From Hydractinia symbiolongicarpus (lineage: Eukaryota; Cnidaria; Hydrozoa; Anthoathecata; Hydractiniidae): a stretch of DNA of 64,000 nucleotides. The notes under the pieces are model-generated. The model made no database searches and was not told the origin of the DNA. It saw only the letters and a program-made list of their open reading frames with translations. How positions within the stretch are numbered: the first letter of the stretch is position 1; the number at the start of each line of letters is the position of its first letter. Below are positions 47,103 through 60,898 of this stretch, in pieces. The stretch lies in contig NC_079880.1 of NCBI RefSeq assembly GCF_029227915.1, positions 3,412,001 to 3,476,000 of the forward strand, in the 5' to 3' direction. The position numbers and the translations under genes are program-made.

Positions 47103-49131
47103 CACCACTAAAACGCATGAGACTTGTAGTTTTCAGAAATGTTTACATTTTTGATGAGACGCTTAATAAAAGTGGTTTAATCGCCGGCAAACGAAAACCC
47201 GCGATTTCCCGTAAATCCCGGGCTTGGCCCGTATAGTCGAATGTATACAAACAAAGTACCCTGTGAGTAAACTCATTTCCAAAACGATTTTTTAAATTAT
47301 CTTTTCACCACTAAAACGCTTGAGACTTGTAGTTTTCAAAAATGTTTTCATTTTTGATGAGACGCTGAATAAAAGAAGTTTAATTGCCGGCAAACGAAAA
47401 CCCGCCATTTCCCGTAAACCCCGGACTCGGCCCGCATAGTCAAAAGTATACAAAGAAAGTACCCAGGGAGTAAACTCATTTCCCGAACGATTTTTTAAAT
47501 TATTTTTTCACCACTAAATCGCATGAGACTTGTAGTTTTCAAAAATGTTTTCATTTTTGATGAGACGCTGAATAAAAGAAGTTTAATCGCCGGCAAACGA
47601 AAACCTGCAATTTCCCGTAAATCCCGGACTCGGCCCGTATAGTCAAAAGTATACAAAGAAAGTACCCAGGGTGTAAACTCATTTCCCGAACGATTTTTTA
47701 AATCATTATTTCACCACTAAAGCCCATGAGACTTGTAGTATTTAAAAATATTTTCATTTTTGATGAGACGCTGAATAAAAGAAGTTTAATCGCCGGCAAA
47801 CGAAAACCTGCGATTTCCCGTAAATCCCGGACTCGGCCCGTATAGTCAAAAGTATACAAAGAAAGTACCCAGGGTGTAAACTCATTTCCCGAACGATTTT
47901 TTAAATTATTATTTCACCACTAAAGCCCATGAGACTTGTAGTATTTAAAAATATTTTCATTTTTGATGAGACGCTGAATAAAAGAAGTTTAATCGCCGGC
48001 AAACGAAAACCTGCGACTTCCCGTAAATCCCGGACTCGGCCTGTATAGTCAAAAGTATACAAAGAAAGTACCCAGGGAGTAAACTCATTTTCCGAACGAT
48101 TTTTTAAATTTTTTTTTCACCACTAAAACGCATGAGACTTGTAGTTTTCAGAAATGTTTTCATTTTTGATGAGACGCCTAATGAAAGTTGTTTAATCGCC
48201 GGCAAACGAAAACCCGCGAGTTCCCCTAAATCCCGGGCTTGGCCCGTATAGTCGAATGTATACAAAGAAAGTACCCTGTGTGTAAACTCATTTCCAGAAC
48301 GATTTTTTAATTTATTTTTTCAACACTAAAACGCATGAGACTTGTAGTTTTCAAAAATGTTTTCATTTTTGATGAGACGCTTAATGAAAGTTGTTTAATC
48401 GCCGGCAAACGAAAACCGCGATTTCCCGTAAATCCCGGGCTTGGCCCGTATAGTCGAATGTATACAAAGAAAGTACCCTGTGAGTAAACTCATTTCCGAA
48501 ACGATTTTTTCAATTATCTTTTCACCACTAAAACGCATGGGACTTGCAGTTTTCAAAAATGTTTTCATTTTTGATGAGACGCTTAATAAAAGAGGTTTAA
48601 TCGCCGGCAAACGAAATACCGCGATTTCCCGTAAATCCCGGGCTTGGCCCGTATAGTCGAATGTATACAAAGAAAGTACCCAGAGAGTAAACTCATTTCA
48701 CGAACGATTTTTTAAATTTTTTTTTCACCACTAAAACGCATGAGACTTGTAGTTTTCAAAAATGTTTTCATTTTTGATGAGACGCTTAATGAAAGAGGTT
48801 TAATCGCCGGCAAACGAAAACCCGCGATTTCCCGTAAATCCCGGCCTTGGCCCGTATAGTCGAATGTATACAAAGAAAGTACCCTGTGAGTAAACTCATT
48901 TCCAGAACGATTTTTTAATTTATTTTTTTAACACTAAAACGCATGAGACTTGTAGTTTTCAAAAATGTTTTCATTTTTGATGAGACGCTGAATAAAAGAA
49001 GTTTAATCGCCGGCAAACGAAAACCTGCGATTTCCCGTAAATCCCGGGATTGGCACGTATAGTCGAATGTATACAAAGAAAGTACCCTGTGAGTAAACTC
49101 ATTTCCCGAACGAATTTTTAAATTATTTTTT
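47103..49131 (+). repeat. 2,029-bp ten-monomer unit, copy 1
   Basis: Order is C-like with ACAAACAAAG, CGCTTGAG, E, F, F with CGGCCTGTATAG, A with TTCCCCTAAA, A, the TGGGACTTGCAG monomer, A, and an E-like chimera ending CGGGATTGGCACG. Copy 2 starts at 49132. Shared marks are CGGGATTGG (47014 and 49043) and ACAAACAAAG (near 47250 and 49279). Confidence 0.9.
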
Positions 49132-51161
49132 CACCACTAAAACGCATGAGACTTGTAGTTTTCAGAAATGTTTTCATTTTTGATGAGACGCTTAATAAAA
49201 GTGGTTTAATCGCCGGCAAACGAAAACCCGCGATTTCCCGTAAATACCGGGCTTGGCCCGTATAGTCGAATGTATACAAACAAAGTACCCTGTGAGTAAA
49301 CTCATTTCCAAAACGATTTTTTAAATTATCTTTTCACCACTAAAACGCTTGAGACTTGTAGTTTTCAAAAATGTTTTCATTTTTGATGAGACGCTGAATA
49401 AAAGAAGTTTAATTGCCGGCAAACGAAAACCCGCCATTTCTCGTAAACCCCGGACTCGGCCCGCATAGTCAAAAGTATACAAAGAAAGTACCCAGGGAGT
49501 AAACTCATTTCCCGAACGATTTTTTAAATTATTTTTTCACCACTAAATCGCATGAGACTTGTAGTTTTCAAAAATGTTTTCATTTTTGATGAGACGCTGA
49601 ATAAAAGAAGTTTAATCGCCGGCAAACGAAAACCTGCGATTTCCCGTAAATCCCGGACTCGGCCCGTATAGTCAAAAGTATACAAAGAAAGTACCCAGGG
49701 TGTAAACTCATTTCCCGAACGATTTTTTAAATTATTATTTCACCACTAAAGCCCATGAGACTTGTAGTATTTAAAAATATTTTCATTTTTGATGAGACGC
49801 TGAATAAAAGAAGTTTAATCGCCGGCAAACGAAAACCTGCGATTTCCCGTAAATCCCAGACTCGGCCCGTATAGTCAAAAGTATACAAAGAAAGTACCCA
49901 GGGTGTAAACTCATTTCCCGAACGATTTTTTAAATTATTATTTCACCACTAAAGCCCATGAGACTTGTAGTATTTAAAAATATTTTCATTTTTGATGAGA
50001 CGCTGAATAAAAGAAGTTTAATCGCCGGCAAACGAAAACCTGCGACTTCCCGTAAATCCCGGACTCGGCCTGTATAGTCAAAAGTATACAAAGAAAGTAC
50101 CCAGGGAGTAAACTCATTTTCCGAACGATTTTTTAAATTTTTTTTTCACCACTAAATCGCATGAGACTTGTAGTTTTCAAAAATGTTTTCATTTTTGATG
50201 AGACGCTGAATAAAAGAAGTTTAATCGCCGGCAAACGAAAACCTGCGATTTCCCGTAAATCCCGGACTCGGCCCGTATAGTCAAAAGTATACAAAGAAAG
50301 TACCCAGGGTGTAAACTCATTTCCCGAACGATTTTTTAAATTATTATTTCACCACTAAAGCCCATGAGACTTGTAGTATTTAAAAATATTTTCATTTTTG
50401 ATGAGACGCTGAATAAAAGAAGTTTAATCGCCGGCAAACGAAAACCTGCGATTTCCCGTAAATCCCGGACTCGGCCCGTATAGTCAAAAGTATACAAAGA
50501 AAGTACCCAGGGTGTAAACTCATTTCCCGAACGATTTTTTAAATTATTATTTCACCACTAAAGCCCATGAGACTTGTAGTATTTAAAAATATTTTCATTT
50601 TTGATGAGACGCTGAATAAAAGAAGTTTAATCGCCGGCAAACGAAAACCTGCGACTTCCCGTAAATCCCGGACTCGGCCTGTATAGTCAAAAGTATACAA
50701 AGAAAGTACCCAGGGAGTAAACTCATTTTCCGAACGATTTTTTAAATTTTTTTTTAACCACTAAAACGCATGAGACTTGTAGTTTTCAGAAATGTTTTCA
50801 TTTTTGATGAGACGCCTAATGAAAGTTGTTTAATCGCCGGCAAACGAAAACCCGCGATTTCCCCTAAATCCCGGGCTTGGCCCGTATAGTCGAATGTATA
50901 CAAAGAAAGTACCCTGTGAGTAAACTCATTTCCAGAACGATTTTTTAATTTATTTTTTCAACACTAAAACGCATGAGACTTGTAGTTTTCAAAAATGTTT
51001 TCATTTTTGATGAGACGCTTAATGAAAGAGGTTTAATCGCCGGCAAACGAAAACCCGAGGTTTCCCGTAAATCCCGGGCTTGGCCCGTATAGTCAAAAGT
51101 ATACAAAGAAAGTACCCAGGGTGTAAACTCATTTCCCGAACGATTTTTTAAATTATTATTT
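49132..51161 (+). repeat. 2,029-bp unit, copy 2, carrying an inserted 609-bp trimer duplication
   Basis: Repeats C-like, CGCTTGAG, E, F and F (CCTGTATAG). The E-F-F trimer is then present twice (49538-50146 and 50147-50755), and the order resumes with A marked TTCCCCTAAA at 50859. In copy 1 that mark is at 48221; the offset of 2,638 bp is 2,029 plus 609. The monomer at 50756 begins AACCACT. Confidence 0.92.
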
Positions 51162-51973
51162 CACCACTAAAGCCCATGAGACTTGTAGTATTTAAAAATA
51201 TTTTCATTTTTGATGAGACGCTGAATAAAAGAAGTTTAATCGCCGGCAAACGAAAACCCGCGACTTCCCGTAAATCCCGGACTCGGCCTGTATAGTCAAA
51301 AGTATACAAAGAAAGTACCCAGGGAGTAAACTCATTTTCCGAACGATTTTTTAAATTTTTTTTCCACCACTAAAACGCATGAGACTTGTAGTTTTCAGAA
51401 ATGTTTTCATTTTTGATGAGACGCCTAATGAAAGTTGTTTAATCGCCGGCAAACAAAAACCCGCGATTTCCCGTAAATCCCGGGCTTGGCCCGTATAGTC
51501 AAAAGTATACAAAGAAAGTACCCAGGGTGTAAACTCATTTCCCGAACGATTTTTTAAATTATTATTTCACCACTAAAGCCCATGAGACTTGTAGTATTTA
51601 AAAATATTTTCATTTTTGATGAGACGCTGAATAAAAGAAGTTTAATCGCCGGCAAACGAAAACCCGCGACTTCCCGTAAATCCCGGACTCGGCCTGTATA
51701 GTCAAAAGTATACAAAGAAAGTACCCAGGGAGTAAACTCATTTTCCGAACGATTTTTTAAATTTTTTTTCCACCACTAAAACGCATGAGACTTGTAGTTT
51801 TCAGAAATGTTTTCATTTTTGATGAGACGCCTAATGAAAGTTGTTTAATCGCCGGCAAACAAAAACCCGCGTATTCCCGTAAATCCCGGGCTTGGCCCGT
51901 ATAGTCGAATGTATACAAAGAAAGTACCCAGGGTGTAAACTCATTTCCCGAACGATTTTTTAAATTATTATTT
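51162..51973 (+). repeat. 406-bp F-A dimer, two tandem copies
   Basis: Units 51162-51567 and 51568-51973. Each has F (CCTGTATAG, CATTTTCCG, TTTTTTCCACCAC) and A (GCCTAATGAAAG, GGCAAACAAAAACCC) ending CCCAGGGTG. The second A has CGCGTATTCCCG and GTCGAATG where the first has CGCGATTTCCCG and GTCAAAAG. Confidence 0.92.
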
Positions 51974-52176
51974 CACCACTAAAGCCCATGAGACTTGTAG
52001 TATTTAAAAATATTTTCATTTTTGATGAGACGCTGAATAAAAGAAGTTTAATCGCCGGCAAACGAAAACCTGCGATTTCCCGTAAATCCCGGACTCGGCC
52101 CGTATAGTCAAAAGTATACAAAGAAAGTACCCAGGGTGTAAACTCATTTCCCGAACGATTTTTTAAATTATTATTT
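51974..52176 (+). repeat. F-type monomer
   Basis: One F (TAGTATTTAAAAAT, CCTGCGAT, GGACTCGG, CAGGGTG) joins the dimers to the 2,232-bp units. Confidence 0.9.
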
Positions 52177-54408
52177 CACCACTAAAGCCCATGAGACTTG
52201 TAGTATTTAAAAATATTTTCATTTTTGATGAGACGCTGAATAAAAAAAGTTTAATCGCCGGCAAACGAAAACCCGCGACTTCCCGTAAATCCCGGACTCG
52301 GCCTGTATAGTCGAATGTATACAAAGAAAGTACCCTGTGAGTAAACTCATTTCCCGAACGACTTTTTAAATTATTTTTTCATCACTAAAACGCATGAGAC
52401 TTGTAGTTTTCAGAAATGTTTTCATTTTTGATGAGACGCTTAATAAAAGTGGTTTAATCGCCGGCAAACGAAAACCCGCGATTTCCCGTAAATCCCGGGC
52501 TTGGCCCGTATAGTCCAATATATACAAAGAAAGTACCCTGTGAGTAAACTCATTTCCGAAACGATTTTTTCAATTATCTCTTCACCACTAAAACGCATGG
52601 GACTTGCAGTTTTCAAAAATGTTTTCATTTTTGATGAGACGCTTAATAAAAGAGGTTTAATCGCCGGCAAACGAAATCCCGCGATTTCCCGTAAATCCCG
52701 GGCTTGGCCCGTATAGTCGAATGTATACAAAGAAAGTACCCAGAGAGTAAACTCATTTCACGAACGATTTTTTAAATTTTTTTTTCACCACTAAAACGCA
52801 TGAGACTTGTAGTTTTCAAAAATGTTTTCATTTTTGATGAGACGCTGAATAAAAGAAGTTTAATTGCCGGCAAACCAAAACCCGCGTCTTCCCGTAAATC
52901 CCGGACTCGGCCCGTATAGTCAAAAGTATACAAAGAAAGTACCCAGGGAGTAAACTCATTTTCCGAACGATTTTTTAAATTTTTTTTTTCATCACTAAAA
53001 CGCATGAGACTTGTAGTTTTCAGAAATGTTTTCATTTTTGATGAGACGCTTAATGAAAGTTGTTTAATCGCCGGCAAACGAAAACCCGCGATTTCCCGTA
53101 AATCCCGGGCTTGGCCCGTATAGTCGAATGTATACAAAGAAAGTACCGAGGGAGTAAACTCATTTCCCGAACGATTTTTTAAATTATTTTTTCACCACTA
53201 AATCGCATGAGACTTGTAGTTTTCAAAAATGTTTTCATTTTTGATGAGACGCTGAATAAAAGAAGTTTAATCGGCGGCAAACGAAAACCTGCAATTTCCC
53301 GTAAATCCCGGACTCAACCCGTATAGTCAAAAGTACACAAAGAAAGTACCCAGGGAGTAAACTCATTTCCCGAACGATTTTTTAAATTAATTTTCACCAC
53401 TAAAACGCATGAGACTTGTAGTTTTCAGAAATGTTTTCATTTTTGATGAGACGCTTAATGAAAGTTGTTTAATCGCCGGCAAACGAAAACCCACGATTTC
53501 CCGTAAATCCCGGGCTTGGCCCGTATAGTCGAATGTATACAAAGAAAGTACCCTGTGAGTAAACTCATTTCCCGAACGAATTTTTAAATTATTTTTTCAC
53601 CACTAAAACGCATGAGACTTGTAGTTTTCAGAAATGTTTTCATTTTTGATGAGACGCTTAATAAAAGTGATTTAATCGCCGGCAAACGAAAACCCGCGAT
53701 TTCCCGTAAATCCCGGGCTTGGCCCGTATAGTCGAATGTATACAAAGAAAGTACCCTGTGAGTAAACTCATTTCCAAAACGATTTTTTAAATTATCTTTT
53801 CACCACTAAAACGCTTGAGACTTGTAGTTTTCAAAAATGTTTTCATTTTTGATGAGACGCTGAATAAAAGAAGTTTAAACGCCGGCAAACGAAAACCTGC
53901 GATTTGCCGTAAATCCCGGACTCGGCCCGTATAGTCAAAAGTATACAAAGAAAGTACCCGGGGTGTAAACTCATTTCCCGAACGATTTTTTAAATTATTA
54001 TTTCACCACTAAAGCCTATGAGACTGGTAGTTTTTAAAAATGTTTTCATTTTTAATGAGACGCTGAATAAAAGAAGTTTAATTGCCGGCAAACGAAAACC
54101 CGCGACTTCCCGTAAATCCCGGACTCGGCCCGTATAGTCAAAAGTATACAAAGAAAGTACCCAGGGAGTAAACTCATTTCCCGAACGATTTTTTAAATTA
54201 ATTTTCACCACTAAAACGCATGAGACTTGTAGTTTTCAGAAATGTTTTCATTTTTGATGAGACGCTTAATGAAAGTTGTTTAATCGCCGGCAAACAAAAA
54301 CCCGCGATTTCCCGTAAATCCCGGGCTTGGCCCGTATAGTCAAAAGTATACAAAGAAAGTACCCAGGGTGTAAACTCATTTCCCGAACGATTTTTTAAAT
54401 TATTATTT
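52177..54408 (+). repeat. 2,232-bp eleven-monomer unit, copy 1
   Basis: Begins with F having AATAAAAAAAG and CCTGTATAGTCGAATG, then C-like with GTCCAATATATAC, the TGGGACTTGCAG monomer, B with CGTCTTCCCG, A with TACCGAGGGAG, E with CTCAACCCG and GTACACAAAG, A with CCCACGAT, C-like with AGTGATTTA, E', B with CCTATGAG, and an A chimera. All but the last recur 2,232 bp later. A 201-bp interval near 52785-52990 gives a 121-codon minus-strand open frame. Confidence 0.93.
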
Positions 54409-56640
54409 CACCACTAAAGCCCATGAGACTTGTAGTATTTAAAAATATTTTCATTTTTGATGAGACGCTGAATAAAAAAAGTTTAATCGCCGGCAAACGA
54501 AAACCCGCGACTTCCCGTAAATCCCGGACTCGGCCTGTATAGTCGAATGTATATAAAGAAAGTACCCTGTGAGTAAACTCATTTCCCGAACGAATTTTTA
54601 AATTATTTTTTCACCACTAAAACGCATGAGACTTGTAGTTTTCAGAAATGTTTTCATTTTTGATGAGACGCTTAATAAAAGTGGTTTAATCGCCGGCAAA
54701 GGAAAACCCGCGATTTCCCGTAAATCCCGGGCTTGGCCCGTATAGTCCAATATATACAAAGAAAGTACCCTGTGAGTAAACTCATTTCCGAAACGATTTT
54801 TTCAATTATCTCTTCACCACTAAAACGCATGGGACTTGCAGTTTTCAAAAATGTTTTCATTTTTGATGAGACGCTTAATAAAAGAGGTTTAATCGCCGGC
54901 AAACGAAATCCCGCGATTTCCCGTAAATCCCGGGCTTGGCCCGTATAGTCGAATGTATACAAAGAAAGTACCCAGAGAGTAAACTTATTTCACGAACGAT
55001 TTTTTAAATTTTTTTTTCACCACTGAAACGCATGAGACTTGTAGTTTTCAAAAATGTTTTCATTTTTGATGAGACGCTGAATAAAAGAAGTTTAATTGCC
55101 GGCAAACCAAAACCCGCGTCTTCCCGTAAATCCCGGACTCGGCCCGTATAGTCAAAAGTATACAAAGAAAGTACCCAGGGAGTAAACTCATTTTCCGAAC
55201 GATTTTTTAAATTTTTTTTTTCATCACTAAAACGCATGTGACTTGTAGTTTTCAGAAATGTTTTCATTTTTGATGAGACGCTTAATGAAAGTTGTTTAAT
55301 CGCCGGCAAACGAAAACCCGCGATTTCCCGTAATCCCGGGCTTGGCCCGTATAGTCGAATGTATACAAAGAAAGTACCGAGGGAGTAAACTCATTTCCCG
55401 AACGATTTTTTAAATTATTTTTTCACCACTAAATCGCATGAGACTTGCAGTTTTCAAAAATGTTTTCATTTTTGATGAGACGCTGAATAAAAGAAGTTTA
55501 ATCGCCGGCAAACGAAAACCTGCAATTTCCCGTAAATCCCGGACTCAACCCGTATAGTCAAAAGTACACAAAGAAAGTACCCAGGGAGTAAACTCATTTC
55601 CCGAACGATTTTTTAAATTAATTTTCACCACTAAAACGCATGAGACTTGTAGTTTTCAGAAATGTTTTCATTTTTGATGAGACGCTTAATGAAAGTTGTT
55701 TAATCGCCGGCAAACGAAAACCCACGATTTCCCGTAAATCCCGGGCTTGGCCCGTATAGTCGAATGTATACAAAGAAAGTACCCTGTGAGTAAACTCATT
55801 TCCCGAACGAATATTTAAATTATTTTTTCACCACTAAAACGCATGAGACTTGTAGTTTTCAGAAATGTTTTCATTTTTGATGAGACGCTTAATAAAAGTG
55901 ATTTAATCGCCGGCAAACGAAAACCCGCGATTTTCCGTAAATCCCGGGCTTGGCCCGTATAGTCGAATGTATACAAAGAAAGTACCCTGTGAGTAAACTC
56001 ATTTCCAAAACGATTTTTTAAATTATCTTTTCACCACTAAAACGCTTGAGACTTGTAGTTTTCAAAAATGTTTTCATTTTTGATGAGACGCTGAATAAAA
56101 GAAGTTTAATCGCCGGCAAACGAAAACCTGCGATTTGCCGTAAATCCCGGACTCGGCCCGTATAGTCAAAAGTATACAAAGAAAGTACCCGGGGTGTAAA
56201 CTCATTTCCCGAACGATTTTTTAAATTATTATTTCACCACTAAAGCCTATGAGACTTGTAGTTTTTAAAAATGTTTTCATTTTTAATGAGACGCTGAATA
56301 AAAGAAGTTTAATTGCCGGCAAACGAAAACCCGCGACTTCCCGTAAATCCCGGACTCGGCCCGTATAGTCAAAAGTATACAAAGAAAGTACCCAGGGAGT
56401 AAACTCATTTCCCGAACGATTTTTTAAATTAATTTTCACCACTAAAACGCATGAGACTTGTAGTTTTCAGAAATGTTTTCATTTTTGATGAGACGCTTAA
56501 TGAAAGTTGTTTAATCGCCGGCAAACGAAAACCTGCGATTTCCCGTAAATCCCGGGCTTGGCCTGTATAGTCGAATGTATACAAAGAAAGTACCCTGTGA
56601 GTAAACTCATTTCCCGAACGAATTTTTAAATTATTTTTTC
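54409..56640 (+). repeat. 2,232-bp eleven-monomer unit, copy 2 (last monomer differs)
   Basis: Ten monomers match copy 1 with scattered differences: GTATATAAAG near 54548, GGCAAAGGAAAAC near 54697, CACTGAAACG near 55023, GCATGTGAC near 55234, CCGTAATCCC, one A shorter, near 55327, and CGAATATTTAAA near 55810. The eleventh is an A with CCTGCGAT and GGCCTGTATAG where copy 1 has a chimera. From about 56.1 kb the unit also overlaps the sister of 37.5-43.5 kb. Confidence 0.92.
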
Positions 56641-58667
56641 ACCACTAAAACGCATGAGACTTGTAGTTTTCAGAAATGTTTTCATTTTTGATGAGACGCT
56701 TAATAAAAGTGATTTAATCGCCGGCAAACGAAAACCCGCGATTTCCCGTAAATCCCGGGCTTGGCCCGTATAGTCGAATGTATACAAAGAAAGTACCCTG
56801 TGAGTAAACTCATTTCCAAAACGATTTTTTAAATTATCTTTTCACCACTAAAACGCTTGAGACTTGTAGTTTTCAAAAATGTTTTCATTTTTGATGAGAC
56901 GCTGAATAAAAGAAGTTTAATTGCCGGCAAACGAAAACCCGCCATTTCCCGTAAACCCCGGACTCGGCCCGCATAGTAAAAAGTATACAAAGAAAGTACC
57001 CAGGGAGTAAACACATTTCCCGAACGATTTTATAAATTATTTTTTTACCACTAAATCGCATGAGACTTGTAGTTTTCAAAAATGTTTTCATTTTTGATGA
57101 GACGCTGAATAAAAGAAGTTTAATCGCCGGCAAACGAAAACCTGCGATTTCCCGTAAATCCCGGACTCGGCCCGTATAGTCAAAAGTATACAAAGAAAGT
57201 ACCCAGGCTGTAAACTCATTTCCCGAACGATTTTTTAAATTATTATTTCACCACTAAAGCCCATGAGACTTGTAGTATTTAAAAATATTTTCATTTTTGA
57301 TGAGACGCTGAATAAAAGAAGTTTAATCGCCGGCAAACGAAAACCTGCGATTTCCCGTAAGTCCCGGACTCGGCCCGTATAGTCAAAAGTATACAAAGAA
57401 AGTACCCAGGGTGTAAACTCATATCCCGAACAATTTTTTAATTATTATTTCACCACTAAAGCCCATGAGACCTGTAGTATATAAAAATATTTTCATTTTT
57501 GATGAGACGCTGAATAAAAGAAGTTTAATCGCCGGCAAACGAAAACCCGCGACTTTCCGTAAATCCCGGAGTCGGCCCGTATAGTCAAAAGTATACAAAG
57601 AAAGTACCCAGGGAGTAAACTCATTTCCCGAACGATTTTTTAAATTAATTTTCACCACTAAAACGCATGAGACTAGTAGTTTTCAGAAATGTTTTCATTT
57701 TTGATAAGACGCTTGATGAAAGTTGTTTAATCGCCGGCAAACGAAAACCCGCGATTTCCCGTAAATCCCGGGCTTGGCCCGTATAGTCGAATGTATACAA
57801 AGAAAGTACCCTGTGAGTAAACTCATTTCCAAAACGATTTTTCAAATTATCTTTTCACCACTAAAACGCTTGAGACTTGTAGTTTTCAAAAATGTTTTCA
57901 TTTTTGATGAGACGTTGAATAAAAGAAGTTTAATTGCCGGCAAACGAAAACCCGCCATTTCCCGTAAACCCCGGACTCGGCCCGCATAGTCAAAAGTATA
58001 CAAAGAAAGTACCCAGAGAGTAAACTCATTTCCCGAACGATTTTTTAAATTATTTTTTCACCACTAAATCGCATGAGACATGTAGTTTTCAAAAATGTTT
58101 TCATTTTTGATGAGACGCTGAATAAAAGAAGTTTAATCGCCGGCAAACGAAAACCTGCGATTTCCCGTAAATCCCGGGCTCGGCCCGTATAGTCAAAAGT
58201 ATACAAAGAAAGTACCCTGTGAGTAAACTCATTTCCTGAACGAATTTTTAAATTATTTTTTCACCACTAAAACGCATGAGACTTGTAGTTTTCAGAAATG
58301 TTTTCATTTTTGATGAGACGCTTAATAAAAGTGGTTTAATCGCCGGCAAACGAAGACCCGCGATTTCCCGTAAATCCCGGGCTTGGCCCGTATAGTCGAA
58401 TGTATACAAAGAAAGTACCCTGTGAGTAAACTCATTTCCAAAACGATTTTTTAAATTATCTTTTCACCACTAAAACGCTTGAGACTTGTAGTTTTCAAAA
58501 AATTTTTCATTTTTGATGAGACGCTGAATAAAAGAAGTTTAATTGCCGGCAAACGAAAACCCGCCATTTCCCGTAAACCCCGGACTCGGCCCGCATAGTC
58601 AAAAGTATACAAAGAAAGTACCCAGGGAGTAAACTCATTTCCCGAACGATTTTTTAAATTATTTTTT
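56641..58667 (+). repeat. Sister of 38.1-41.6 kb with two internal trimer losses
   Basis: At 18,506 bp offset this stretch matches C-like, CGCTTGAG, E, F, the GAGACCTGTAG D variant and the GCTTGATGAAAG A monomer. After about 57.8 kb the offset falls to 17,897 (CCCAGAGAG at about 40115 and 58012) and after about 58.2 kb to 17,290 (TTTCCTGAACG at 40942 and 58232). Each step is three monomers (609 and 607 bp) missing here or gained there. Confidence 0.9.
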
Positions 58668-60898
58668 CACCACTAAATCGCATGAGACTTGTAGTTTTCA
58701 AAAATGTTTTCATTTTTGATGAGACGCTGAATAAAAGAAGTTTAATCGCCGGCAAACGAAAACCTGCGATTTCCCGTAAATCCCGGACTCGGCCCGTATA
58801 GTCAAAAGTATACAAAGAAAGTACCCAGGCTGTAAACTCATTTCTCGAACGATTTTTTAAATTATTATTTCACCACTAAAGCCCATGAGACTTGTAGTAT
58901 TTAAAAATATTTTCATTTTTGATGAGACGCTGAATAAAAGAAGTTTAATCGCCGGCAAACGAAAACCTGCGATTTCCCGTAAATCCCGGACTCGGCCCGT
59001 ATAGTCAAAAGTATACAAAGAAAGTACCCAGGGTGTAAACTCATTTCCCGAACGATTTTTTAAATTATTATTTCACCACAAAAGCCCATGAGACCTGTAG
59101 TATATAAAAATATTTTCATTTTTGATGAGACGCTGAATAAAAGAAGTTTAATCGCCGGCAAACGAAAACCCGCGATTTCCCGTAAATCCCGGGCTTGGCC
59201 CGTATAGTCGAATATATACAAAGAAAGTACCCAGGGTGTAAACTCATTTCCCGAACGATTTTTTAAATTATTATTTCACCACAAAAGCCCATGAGACCTG
59301 TAGTATATAAAAATATTTTCATTTTTGATGAGACGCTGAATAAAAGAAGTTTAATCGCCGGCAAACGAAACCCCGCGACTTTCTGTAAATCCCGGACTCG
59401 GCCCGTATAGTCAAAAGTATACAAAGAAGGTACCCAGGGAGTAAACTCATTTCCCGAACGATTTTTTAAATTAATTTTCACCACTAAAACGCATGAGACT
59501 AGTAGTTTTCAAAAATGTTTTCATTTTTGATGAGACGCTGAATAAAAGAAGTTTAATCGCCAGCAAACGAAAACCTGCGATTTGCCGTAAATCCCGGACT
59601 CGGCCCGTATAGTCAAAAGTATACAAAGAAAGTACCCGGGGTGTAAACTCATTTCCCGAACGATTTTTTAAATTATTATTTCACCACTAAAGCCCATGAG
59701 ACTTTTAGTTTTTAAAAATGTTTTCATTTTTAATGAGACGCTGAATAAAAGAAGTTTAATTGCCGGCAAACGAAAACCCGCGACTTCCCGTAAATCCCGG
59801 ACTCGGCCCGTATAGTCAAAAGTATACAAAGAAAGTACCCAGGGAGTAAACGCATTTCCCGAACGATTTTTTAAATTAATTTTCACCACTAAAACGCATG
59901 AGACTTGTAGTTTTCAGAAATGTTTTCATTTTTGATGAGACGCTTAATAAAAGTGGTTTAATCGCCGGCAAACGAAAACCCGCGATTTCCCGTAAATCCC
60001 GGGCTTGGCCCGTATAGTCGAATGTATACAAAGAAAGTACCCTGTGAGTAAACTCATTTCCAAAACGATTTTTTAATTTATCTTTTCACCACTAAAACGC
60101 TTGAGACTTGTAGTTTTCAAAAATTTTTTCATTTTTGATGAGACGCTGAATAAAAGAAGTTTAATTGCCGGCAAACGAAAACCCGCCATTTCCCGTAAAC
60201 CCCGGACTCGGCCCGCATAGTCAAAAGTATACAAAGAAAGTACCCAGGGAGTAAACTCATTTCCCGAACGATTTTTTAAATTATTTTTTCACCACTAAAT
60301 CGCATGAGACTTGTAGTTTTCAAAAATGTTTTCATTTTTGATGAGACGCTGAATAAAAGAAGTTTAATCGTCGGCAAACGAAAACCTGCGATTTCCCGTA
60401 AATCCCGGACTCGGCCCGTATAGTCAAAAGTATACAAAGAAAGTACCCAGGGTGTAAACTCATTTCCCGAACGATTTTTTAAATTATTATTTCACCACAA
60501 AAGCCCATGAGACCTGTAGTATATAAAAATATTTTCATTTTTGATGAGACGCTGAATAAAAGAAGTTTAATCGCCGGCAAACGAAAACCTGCGATTTGCC
60601 GTAAATCCCGGACTCGGCCCGTATAGTCAAAAGTATACAAAGAAAGTACCCGGGGTGTAAACTCATTTCCCGAACGATTTTTTAAATTATTATTTCACCA
60701 CTAAAGCCCATGAGACTTTTAGTTTTTAAAAATGTTTTTATTTTTAATGAGACGCTTAATGAAAGAGGTTTAATCGCCGGCAAACGAAAACCCGAGATTT
60801 CCCGAAATTCCCGGGCTTGGCCCGTATAGTCAAAAGTATACAAAGATAATACCCAGGGAGTAAACTCATTTCCCGAACGATTTTTTAAATTATTATTT
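58668..60898 (+). repeat. 2,231-bp eleven-monomer unit, copy 1
   Basis: Begins with E marked TTTCTCGAACG, then F, D variants with CACCACAAAAGCCC and GAGACCTGTAG, E' with CGCCAGC, B with GTAAACGCATTTC, C-like, CGCTTGAG with AAATTTTTTC, E, a D/E' chimera, and a B/A chimera with CCCGAAATTCCCG. Copy 2 follows directly. Private changes are GACTTTCTGTAAATC near 59390, TTTTTTAATTTATC near 60070 and AATCGTCGGC near 60368. Confidence 0.94.
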
